In this document: in pieces, positions 1-5,623 of the stretch | How positions within the stretch are numbered: position 1 is the stretch's first letter | Layout of the letters: each line of letters opens with the position of its first letter | Source: Deltaproteobacteria bacterium | GTDB taxonomy: Bacteria; Desulfobacterota; DSM-4660; Desulfatiglandales; Desulfatiglandaceae | Direction: 5' to 3' | DNA length: 14,377 bases | Assembly (NCBI GenBank): GCA_019307165.1 | Contig: JAFDKD010000076.1 | Span: 1-14,377, forward strand | Notes under the pieces: generated by a model | The model's input: the letters and a program-made list of their open reading frames with translations, nothing else | Databases searched by the model: none | Told to the model about the DNA's origin: nothing | Position numbers and translations under genes: made by a program

Positions 1-144
1 GTTTTTACCTGCGGCGCTGTTCCGGAAGACGACGGTACGGTAAAAATATACTGGGGCGGTGCTGATACCGTCATGTGCGTTGGCTCGGCGGTGATTGATG
101 ACCTGGTACAGCTTTGTTTGTCGGTTTCCCGGCCGCCGCTGTAG
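1..144 (+). CDS. GH130 family glycosidase/phosphorylase, C-terminal fragment (5' end outside window)
   Basis: Frame 1 is open from the first base to a TAG at 142-144 and gives 47 residues. They begin VFTCGAV, continue with KIYWGGADTVMCVGSAVIDDL and end SRPPL. This is the usual C-terminal end of glycoside hydrolase family 130: the 'VPNVVFPCGAV ... YYGAADTVIGLA..DLDELL' strand pair that closes the five-bladed propeller. Family members phosphorolyse or hydrolyse beta-mannosides in the cytoplasm. The catalytic part lies upstream of the window, so substrate and exact activity cannot be judged. The gene is on the same strand as the second GH130 gene, 164 bases upstream of it. That gap holds no gene I can support. 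Confidence 0.8.
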   Translation, partial: VFTCGAVPEDDGTVKIYWGGADTVMCVGSAVIDDLVQLCLSVSRPPL

Positions 145-308
145 CTTGTTGTCATAACCGGCTTATTGCAAATCAGGAAATGCACAATAAATTTCATGAA
201 CTGATCGAAACAAGTTTTCCAGGATATGTCGGAATTGAAAATCAACCATGCCAGACAAATTCTAAATACAAAGCACACAATATCAGACTTCAATAATGGT
301 GCAGTGAT

Positions 309-1787
309 ATGGCCGAAAAAAAGTATCTAACGCCAAAAGTTAAAAGAAAAAAGAAAAAAATTTGGGGAGACGCTTCACGCGTTATAACCCGCCCTTATAT
401 TCCCGGCGGCGCGAATCGCATAACCAAAATCATTCAACGCATAGCGGACTTGCCTGACACGACGGTCGAAGATCTTCTTGCACAAATAATGCTTGATTTT
501 TCTGAGCGGCACAAAGACATCAGACGCGTTTTTGAGCGTAACCTGAATGAGGTAAGAGGTCATGTTCCACGGGATGCCGTGCTAAGCGAGACTAAAAAGG
601 CTCTCATCGGGGCCTATTTTACGATGGAGTACTCCATTGAATCGGCTGCCCTTTTTAACCCTTCAATCGTCCTCCACCCTGATCAAGGCGATCTGGACGA
701 AGGCAGCTTGCGCTTTATCATGAGCCTGAGGGCAATCGGCGAAGGCCATGTGTCCTCTATTGTATTTCGAAGCGGTGTCCTTGACCGGCATAATACGTTT
801 ATCTTCGACCCGACCAGCGATTATGTCGAGAGGCCTGACGTCCGTTTAAACCCGGTTTACGACCGGTATCTCTTCCAGCTGAAGCTCAATGAAATGGAGG
901 CCTGCAATGAGGTAACAGCGCATATTCTTGACCAGTTGCGGGAAGATTTCACCTATAGTGAATTAAAAGAAAAGATCGGAGCGCTTCGCGCAAGACCCAT
1001 TTTCTTTGAGGCGCGCCAGAACCAAACCTTCGAAATCATGCACTGGCTTGCCAATTCGAATTATGAGGTGGATTTCCACCCCGATCACAAAATATCCGAA
1101 CGGGTCATCTTTCCCGTTTCGGAAAACGAAAGCAGTGGCATTGAAGACGCCCGGTTCGTGCAATTTTTTGATGACAACGGTGAGGTCACCTATTATGCGA
1201 CCTATACGGCCTATAACGGTTTTACAATCCTTCCGCAGCTCATTGAAACAAAGGATTTTATTAAATTTAAAGTGACAACCCTCAACGGCAAAGCAGTAAA
1301 AAACAAGGGCATGGCTCTTTTTCCGCGTAAAATTGACGGCAGCTACGCCATGCTATCGCGCCAGGACGGTGAAAACAATCATATCATGTTCTCAGACAAT
1401 ATCCATTTCTGGCAGGAATCCCAAATCATCCAGGTGCCTGAATTTCCTTGGGAATTCATCCAGATCGGCAACTGCGGTTCCCCCCTTGAGACCGATAAAG
1501 GTTGGATCGTACTCACTCATGGTGTCGGGCCCATGCGGCAGTATTGCATCGGCGCCATGCTGCTAGATCTTGAAAACCCGGCAAAAGTCATCGCCCGCCT
1601 GGATGAGCCATTGCTTGCACCGCGTGAGGAAGAGCGCGAGGGGTATGTCCCCAATGTCGTTTATACCTGCGGTGCGATTTTCCACAATAGCGCCCTGGTC
1701 ATACCCTATGGCATGTCTGATATTACATCCGGCATAGCAACTGTTGAAGTCAGAGAATTGATTAACTGTATGCGTCCAGTAGCTTAG
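309..1787 (+). CDS. GH130 family glycosidase-related protein, divergent, with an N-terminal helical extension
   Basis: The product is 492 residues and is most likely a cytoplasmic enzyme or enzyme-like protein of glycoside hydrolase family 130 (mannoside phosphorylases and beta-1,2-mannosidases). Diagnostic stretches are SGIEDARFV (about 276-284), then IGNCGSPLETDKGWIVLTHG (about 386-405), followed by AMLLDLENPAKVIARLDEPLLAP (about 416-438), and REGYVPNVVYTCGA (about 443-456). The first ~100 residues are not part of the usual propeller. They start with a strongly basic stretch (KVKRKKKK, 10-17) and continue as predicted helix, so this belongs to a long subfamily. Near the C-terminus the common YGAAD is YGMSD (467-471). 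The ATG at 309 has no clear Shine-Dalgarno, but it is the first start and keeps the basic N-terminus; a later start is possible. It sits just after another GH130 gene on the same strand. Family call firm, substrate unknown. Confidence 0.85.
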   Translation: MAEKKYLTPKVKRKKKKIWGDASRVITRPYIPGGANRITKIIQRIADLPDTTVEDLLAQIMLDFSERHKDIRRVFERNLNEVRGHVPRDAVLSETKKALIGAYFTMEYSIESAALFNPSIVLHPDQGDLDEGSLRFIMSLRAIGEGHVSSIVFRSGVLDRHNTFIFDPTSDYVERPDVRLNPVYDRYLFQLKLNEMEACNEVTAHILDQLREDFTYSELKEKIGALRARPIFFEARQNQTFEIMHWLANSNYEVDFHPDHKISERVIFPVSENESSGIEDARFVQFFDDNGEVTYYATYTAYNGFTILPQLIETKDFIKFKVTTLNGKAVKNKGMALFPRKIDGSYAMLSRQDGENNHIMFSDNIHFWQESQIIQVPEFPWEFIQIGNCGSPLETDKGWIVLTHGVGPMRQYCIGAMLLDLENPAKVIARLDEPLLAPREEEREGYVPNVVYTCGAIFHNSALVIPYGMSDITSGIATVEVRELINCMRPVA

Positions 1788-1825
1788 TGATTTTAAGATT
1801 GGCGCACGCAAAACTTCAGACGGTT

Positions 1826-1848
1826 GATCAAGTGAGATTAACTTGATC
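1826..1848. repeat. Perfect 8-bp inverted repeat after the GH130 gene
   Basis: GATCAAGT (1826-1833) and ACTTGATC (1841-1848) are perfect inverted copies around a 7-base loop. They lie 38 bases after the GH130 stop and at the left edge of the transposase remnant. A direct repeat CTTGATCTG follows (1842-1850 and 1855-1863). The stem is short and AT-rich with no T-run, so it may be a weak hairpin or a scar of transposition. I see no stronger terminator for the GH130 gene. Confidence 0.35.
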
Positions 1849-2040
1849 TGGGATCTTGATCTGAGCAGTGTCGTTTATATCTCGGAGAAGCTCCGTCAGG
1901 GGCAGATCCGAGGCATTGAACAAAACATTGCAAAGCTTTCTGCTAAACTGGATGAACTGAAAGAAAAGATCAGGATGCCAACCGGAAAGGGGCCCAAAAG
2001 GAACCGGGAAGATCTTGAGAATCAGTGTATACAAATAAAA
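1843..2040 (+). pseudogene. IS1634/IS4-like transposase, internal fragment
   Basis: An open stretch from a TTG at 1843 reads LDLSSVVYISEKLRQGQIRG, then a heptad-like helix EQNIAKLSAKLDELKEKIR, then a lysine/arginine-rich linker (GKGPKRNREDLEN). This resembles the middle of IS1634-type DDE transposases, where a strand ending 'vvvyn/s' is followed by the helix 'kqarglerelekaleeLeel+ekl' and a basic linker. The N-terminal RNase H part and the C-terminal part with the last catalytic glutamate are absent. A TGA lies a few codons upstream, and after about residue 66 the frame leaves anything transposase-like before its stop at 2097. It is a decayed internal fragment with no flanking terminal repeats that I can recognise. 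Family call is from memory of the motif, so moderate. Confidence 0.5.
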
Positions 2041-2049
2041 AGTCCGGTT

Positions 2050-2106
2050 ACTGTATGTATTACAGTGGCTTACACCGTATTTTGTGACTCAGCTTAGTAA
2101 AGTCAC
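2050..2106. repeat. Two small inverted repeats in the IS-remnant spacer
   Basis: ACTGTA (2050-2055) pairs with TACAGT (2061-2066) across 5 bases. GTGACT (2084-2089) pairs with AGTCAC (2101-2106) across 11 bases. Both are perfect but only 6 bp. They lie between the transposase remnant and the stronger hairpin at 2149. They may be parts of old mobile-element ends; no function can be assigned. Confidence 0.3.
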
Positions 2107-2148
2107 GCTAGGTTGTCACGGAATGAACACTCAAGATGGGCACACGCC

Positions 2149-2182
2149 GGCCCTAACGGAAGGTAATTTCCCCGTTAGGGCC
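2149..2182. terminator. Strong hairpin, possible bidirectional terminator
   Basis: GGCCCTAACGG (2149-2159) and CCGTTAGGGCC (2172-2182) form a perfect 11-bp stem with a 12-base loop. CTTTATC follows on +, so the T-tract is poor. It lies between the + strand transposase remnant and the - strand transposase/methyltransferase remnants, which converge on it. A terminator shared by both sides is the simplest reading; an imperfect REP-like or IS-end palindrome is the alternative. Confidence 0.5.
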
Positions 2183-2234
2183 CTTTATCAACCTCAAAAA
2201 ATGGGTATGCCATAATAGGTATGGGTGTCAGGTC

Positions 2235-2433
2235 TCAACATTCAACACATTTAAAATTTCTTTCAATCTTTTTTTTAAGTTCTTCGCTTGGTCTATCTTC
2301 TCTTTAAATCTTCGATTGGATTGGCTCACGGCAGACCCCCTCATATTGTAATAAGCACCAATATCCTTGAGTCTATAACCGCCATTTCTTTGGCCTATAT
2401 ATAGTCCCTAAATTCTGCAAGTCAACAATCTTT
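2235..2433 (-). pseudogene. REP-associated tyrosine transposase (Y1/TnpA-REP), C-terminal fragment
   Basis: Read on the - strand, an open stretch from about 2433 to a TGA at 2235-2237 gives LAEFRDYIGQRNGGYRLKDIG, then AYYNMRGSAVSQSNRRFKEK and IDQAKNLKKKIERNFKCVEC. This is the C-terminal helix-turn-helix of REP-associated Y1 transposases ('LkeIG..fgv..saVSqa.rRfe.kl..d..L+kki'). The stop is followed by codons DLTPM, i.e. GAGACCTGACACCC on that strand, a flank I associate with this transposase type. The catalytic HUH/Tyr domain is gone. The fragment overlaps the 3' end of the methyltransferase in another frame (2373-2433), so the element was joined into or next to that gene. Short but distinctive match. 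Confidence 0.65.
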
Positions 2434-3230
2434 TTCAATGCTCTGATATGGCCGGGAGTAGTGCCGCAGCAACCCCCAACCAGTGTTCCACCTGCCTCGA
2501 TTATTTTTTCAAAATACGTGGCAAAAACATCCGGTGTATAAACTTGATCCTGGTTACCAGGTAATCCGCCATTCGGTTCGACGAATAAAGGTTTGTCCGT
2601 TTTTTTTCTAAACCTTACCGTGAGTTCAACAGCTTGATCAGGTGTGACACTGCCACAATTAAATCCAATGATATCCGCGTCGTTCAATGAAATTAAGTCA
2701 TCAATTTTAGCTCCATAAATTGTTGCAAAGTCATCTGTTTTTTCGAAGTAATTAAAGGCAAGTGATACTGCAGTTATCATATCATAGTCTTTAGAGGCCC
2801 TTAACGCCGCCCTCAACTCCGGGAGAATAAAAAAGGTTTTACAAATTACCAAGTCTACGCCGGCATCTTTAAATGCACGAACCTGTTCCTTGTAGGCGGC
2901 ATAAAACTCGTCTTCAGTATATGCTTTTGTTGGGTCCATTGCCCATTCCTTAAATTCTCCCGTTGTTGGACCAATACAACCCCCGATATATTTCACCTCA
3001 GGAATATCTTTTAATATTTTCGCAGCCTTGTAAGTGATTTCATAAGCATCTTCGCTATGGTTGTATCGTTTAAGAGAGATTGAACTTGCCTGCAATGTAT
3101 TTGTCACCAAAATATCCGCACCTGCCTCGATATACTCTTTTTCCGAGCCTCTTCCGGAGTCACTGTGTCCAGGCTGCCGTCTTCGTTTTGCACGATCGCC
3201 CCGCTTCGTGTGAGCAGCTTCAAGCGCCAC
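2373..3230 (-). pseudogene. Homocysteine S-methyltransferase family (MetH N-domain-like), broken at both ends
   Basis: The frame is open from 3230 to 2373 (285 residues), but homology begins only at residue ~31, KEYIEAGADILVTNT. The barrel is then clear: GGCIGPTTGEF (~83-93), VDLVICKTF (~125-133), IIGFNCGS with the first zinc cysteine C192, FVEPNGGLPG (~216-225) and GGCCGTTPGHI with C254/C255. These three cysteines are the family's Zn/homocysteine site. Such enzymes transfer a methyl group to homocysteine or supply a corrinoid methyl-transfer system. The first barrel strand with its DGAMGT motif is missing; residues 1-30 are arginine-rich and unlike the family because they are an unrelated sequence read in a shadow frame. 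After ~LQN (273) the tail NLGTIYRPKKWRL overlaps transposase-derived DNA. Codons here are AT-rich, unlike the neighbouring operon. Probably non-functional, although a -1 slip near 3140 could join it to the upstream open frame. Confidence 0.75.
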
Positions 3231-3274
3231 CCGCGCTCCTCCATGTCAGCCCCGGTGCCGGGCAAAACGTTCAT
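3137..3274 (-). pseudogene. Unidentified gene, N-terminal fragment joined to the methyltransferase remnant
   Basis: On the - strand, an ATG at 3274 opens a frame reading MNVLPGTGADMEERGWRLKL, LTRSGAIVQNEDGSLDTVTP and EEARKK. About 80% of its codons end in G or C, like the operon to the right. At about 3145-3138 the methyltransferase-like sequence takes over one frame away and the share of G/C-ending codons drops to roughly 40%. The fragment starts 122 bases from the regulator start and points the other way, the usual place for a divergent partner or target gene. I do not recognise the family; it does not match the N-terminus of homocysteine methyltransferases as I know them. It is either the first 43 codons of a lost gene or the true N-terminus of a frameshifted methyltransferase. 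Confidence 0.4.
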
Positions 3275-3395
3275 GCAGACCTGCCTGATGGGAAAATCGT
3301 TTTTATTGAAAATGTCTTTACTAAAAGGTAGCGAAATCGGCGCCGCCGCATCATGCGCCGGATGCCGCGTGATGCCGCCTATTCTTTTGGAGACC
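3275..3395. promoter_or_regulatory. Candidate divergent promoter/operator region of the XRE-cupin regulator
   Basis: An AT-rich island (about 3297-3330) interrupts otherwise GC-rich DNA between the divergent starts at 3274 (-) and 3396 (+). It contains TTGAAA (3306-3311), which could be a -35 box, but no good -10 box lies at the right spacing. A short inverted repeat CTTT-acta-AAAG lies at 3316-3327. Position and composition support a promoter/operator role; the sequence motifs alone do not. Confidence 0.3.
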
Positions 3396-3965
3396 ATGGA
3401 CCGGAAAATGGACCAGGAAGCTGAAATTGGCCGACGCATAAAGTCTTTTCGCAAGAGTCTGGAACTGACCTTGCGTGACCTGGCCGAAAAAACCGGGTTC
3501 TCGCAAGGATATCTATCCAAAGTTGAAAACTCGCCCAAAGCACCCCCTGTTTCGACATTGATTAGGCTTTCCAAGGCGTTAAGTGTGAGCATGAACGCCA
3601 TCCTCGGCGAAACCGAGCACATAAATACCATCACGTTGGTACGCAAGGGCGAACGCAGCCAGATGGCGAGGGACGGAACTCAATTCGGTTACTGGTTCGA
3701 AACATTGGCCCCGGCTTTCGTCGATAAAAGGATGACCCCTTACCTGTTGACCATGCCGCCGAACGTCCTCCAGACGCCTTATGTGCAGCACGAAGGGCAG
3801 GAGGTGTTTTTCATTCTGGAAGGGACATTGCGATTCATTCATGGGCAATCCGAATTCACTGTCCGCCAAGGGGATTGTCTTTATTTTGATTCAAGTGTGC
3901 CGCATACTGCCATCGTTTTGGGTGACAAAGAGGCCCGAATCCTGGCGGTCATCTGGTCGCCGTAA
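3396..3965 (+). CDS. XRE-family transcriptional regulator with C-terminal cupin domain
   Basis: The product is a 189-residue cytoplasmic regulator. An N-terminal XRE helix-turn-helix spans about residues 12-70: IGRRIKSFRK, then LTLRDLAEKTGFSQGYLSKVE with the recognition helix around SQGYLSKVEN. A C-terminal cupin-2 barrel spans about 115-185, with HEGQEVFFILEG (132-143) and GDCLYFDSSVPH (159-170); H132, E136 and H170 are candidate ligands. This architecture usually senses a small metabolite, with the gene next to its targets. I chose the ATG at 3396 (GGAG at 3389-3392, 3 bases away, so slightly close). An ATG at 3408 keeps the domain intact and one at 3372 is possible. The frame is open back to 3165, but that stretch is not XRE-like. 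It lies 121 bases before dctP, so it is the likely local regulator of the uptake/degradation operon; inducer and sign of regulation are unknown. Confidence 0.85.
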   Translation: MDRKMDQEAEIGRRIKSFRKSLELTLRDLAEKTGFSQGYLSKVENSPKAPPVSTLIRLSKALSVSMNAILGETEHINTITLVRKGERSQMARDGTQFGYWFETLAPAFVDKRMTPYLLTMPPNVLQTPYVQHEGQEVFFILEGTLRFIHGQSEFTVRQGDCLYFDSSVPHTAIVLGDKEARILAVIWSP

Positions 3966-4021
3966 TTTTGTGGCGAAATTCTGTTTGAACTGACGGACGT
4001 CGAAATTTCCATAGGACCAAC

Positions 4022-4046
4022 GGGCGCCGGCCGACGGTCGGCGCCC
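4022..4046. terminator. GC-rich hairpin between the regulator and dctP
   Basis: GGGCGCCG (4022-4029) pairs perfectly with CGGCGCCC (4039-4046). Inner bases can extend the stem (one G-U and two C-G pairs) to a 3-base loop. No T-run follows. It may end the regulator transcript, protect the 5' end of the transporter mRNA, or set different expression of the two. The strong Shine-Dalgarno of dctP (AAGGAGG, 4074-4080) begins 28 bases later. Confidence 0.4.
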
Positions 4047-4086
4047 CGAGGATTGATTGAATCAACTCAATTCAAGGAGGCTTATG

Positions 4087-5160
4087 ATGAAAAAGACCGC
4101 TCTCGTTTTGTTGATTGCCGTCCTGGCACTGTTCATGGTTCCCTACGGGGCTTCGGCCGGAGACAAGATCGTCCGTTTGAAAATGCCGTCGGCCATTCCG
4201 ACCAAGTTGCCGTTGATGGAAAATCTGCATTGGTTCGCCAAGCAGGTAGAGTTGATCACCAACGGCAGCGTGCTGATAAAGATCTACGAACCGGGCGCCC
4301 TGGTGCCGCCTTTTGAAATTCAGGAAGCGGTTTCCGCCGCCCAGGTGGAAGCAGGTTGGAGCGGGACCATTTACATGAGCGGTAAAATGCCGGCCGCCTC
4401 GCTCTTTACTTCCATGCCCTTTGGCCCAAACGTGACCGAATTCTTCGGCTGGTATTATTTCGGCAACGGCACGAAGCTGATGCAGGAAATGTACGATACA
4501 AACGGCTTCAACGTCAAAGTATGGCCGATGTTGTTCATCCCAACCGAATCGGGCGGCTGGTTCAATAAAAAAGTCGAATCAGTGGAAGACTTCAAAGGCA
4601 TGCGGCTGCGGTGGCCCGGCCTGGGCGGCAAAGTCCTGAGCAAACTCGGGGCCTCGGTTTCGACCATTCCCGGCGGGGAAATCTTTCCGGCCTTGGAAAA
4701 AGGGGCTCTTGACGGCAGCGAATTCAGCAACCCGATTCTGGACAACGCCCTCGGTTTCTGGAAAGTGGCAAAATACAACTACTTCCCCGGCTGGCACCAG
4801 ACATGCACCGCCATGGAGTTCATGATCAACAAGAAAGTGTGGGCCGCCATGAGCCCCACCGAACAGGCGGCCATTGAAACGGCGATCATGGCCTCTAACC
4901 TGCGCGGGGTGGCCCTAGTCGAAGCTGGTGTCGGCAAGATCCTCAAGGCCAACAAGGAGGAGCGCGGCGTTCAGAACATGCTCTACAGCAAAGCCACCCT
5001 TCTGGCCCTCCGAGCCACCTGGGAAGAAGTGGCCAAGGAGGAATCCGCCAAAGACGCCTTCTTCAAAAAGGTCTATGATGACCTCACCGCGTTCATGAAC
5101 GACTATCAGATTTGGGAATGCCACAGCTACCCTGCCTTGCCCATGGAATGCGACTATTAA
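4087..5160 (+). CDS. dctP: TRAP transporter substrate-binding protein, DctP family
   Basis: The product is a 357-residue periplasmic solute receptor for a tripartite ATP-independent (TRAP) carboxylate importer. It begins with a Sec signal peptide: KK, a hydrophobic core (ALVLLIAVLALFMV) and a cleavage site near ASA|GDK (residues 22-27). Family marks are the first strand IVRLKMPSA (28-36), DFKGMRLRWPGLGGKVLSKL (168-187) with the arginines expected to bind the carboxylate, GGEIFPALEKGALDGSEF (196-213), and NYFPGWHQT (231-239). The set resembles the TakP/'mannitol-chloroaromatic' DctP subgroup, which binds oxo- and hydroxy-acids or other monocarboxylates. AAGGAGG at 4074-4080 gives the best spacing to the ATG at 4087; the ATG at 4084 is also usable. 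The downstream dctQ-dctM genes complete the system, and the adjoining ligases suggest an organic acid as cargo. The exact ligand cannot be read from sequence. Confidence 0.92.
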   Translation: MKKTALVLLIAVLALFMVPYGASAGDKIVRLKMPSAIPTKLPLMENLHWFAKQVELITNGSVLIKIYEPGALVPPFEIQEAVSAAQVEAGWSGTIYMSGKMPAASLFTSMPFGPNVTEFFGWYYFGNGTKLMQEMYDTNGFNVKVWPMLFIPTESGGWFNKKVESVEDFKGMRLRWPGLGGKVLSKLGASVSTIPGGEIFPALEKGALDGSEFSNPILDNALGFWKVAKYNYFPGWHQTCTAMEFMINKKVWAAMSPTEQAAIETAIMASNLRGVALVEAGVGKILKANKEERGVQNMLYSKATLLALRATWEEVAKEESAKDAFFKKVYDDLTAFMNDYQIWECHSYPALPMECDY

Positions 5161-5175
5161 TCGAGAGGCGGCAGC

Positions 5176-5623
5176 ATGAGTACTAAACCATCATCCCAAG
5201 AGAAAGGTCCGGTCGGGGCCCTCGAACGGTTCATCGAAGGCTTCGGCCGCCTCGTAAGTTACCTGTGCGCCGTGTTGATGGCCGTCATCGTCATTCAGGT
5301 GGTCGCCCGGTACGTATTCGGCCGCGGCTTCGTCGTACTTGAAGAACTGGAATGGCATCTCTATGCGGTCGGCTTCCTCATCGGGATGTCGTATTGTGCG
5401 GTTAAGGACGCCAACGGTGGTGATGGTGATCCACGGTTGGAACTTTTTCGTCCACAGTTGGACCCTGGGTGAAAGCTCCGATGCCCCCCTGGGCCTGCCC
5501 TATCGCTGGATCATCAAAGGCTTTCTGCCCTTTAGTCTGGTTTTGCTCGGACTGGCCGGCGCGGCCCGCTTTTTTCGGGCCATCGAAGTATTGAGAGGTG
5601 ACAACGCCCATGGAAGTGACTGA
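5176..5623 (+). pseudogene. dctQ: TRAP transporter small permease DctQ, with internal out-of-frame deletion
   Basis: The start is ATG 5176 after GAGAGGCGG, 15 bases past dctP. The first frame gives two normal DctQ helices (LVSYLCAVLMAVIVIQVVAR and ELEWHLYAVGFLIGMSYCAV) up to VKDANGG, then unrelated residues and a stop at 5470-5472. From about 5416 the +1 frame carries the rest of DctQ: VVMVIHGWNFFVHSWTLGES, then PYRWIIKGFLPFSLVLLGLA, ending at 5623. The segment normally between these parts (the 'HVRVDI.Y.rls.r.raWidl' loop and part of helix 3, about 35 residues) is missing, so this is a deletion and not just one lost base. The junction lies in GGTGGTGATGGTGAT (5416-5430), a repeat-prone tract. 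DctQ is a membrane subunit that docks DctM and is normally required. The call depends on the read being correct at 5410-5430; an assembly error is the main alternative. Confidence 0.8.

Noticed and set aside
114..296. 60-codon open frame between the GH130 genes
   Set aside because: Starts inside the GH130 fragment, no Shine-Dalgarno, no family resemblance.
3165..3395. Possible 77-residue N-terminal extension of the XRE-cupin regulator
   Set aside because: XRE-cupin proteins start just before the helix-turn-helix. This stretch is low-complexity and overlaps the divergent gene start; GGAG at 3389 supports ATG 3396.
3966..3990. Possible sigma-54 promoter (GTGGCG...TTTGA) before dctP
   Set aside because: The GC element does not sit at the required spacing from the GG element, so it does not meet the -24/-12 pattern.
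5410..5480. Programmed frameshift as explanation for dctQ
   Set aside because: No slippery heptamer is present, and about 35 residues are missing as well as the frame change, so a simple shift would not restore a full DctQ.
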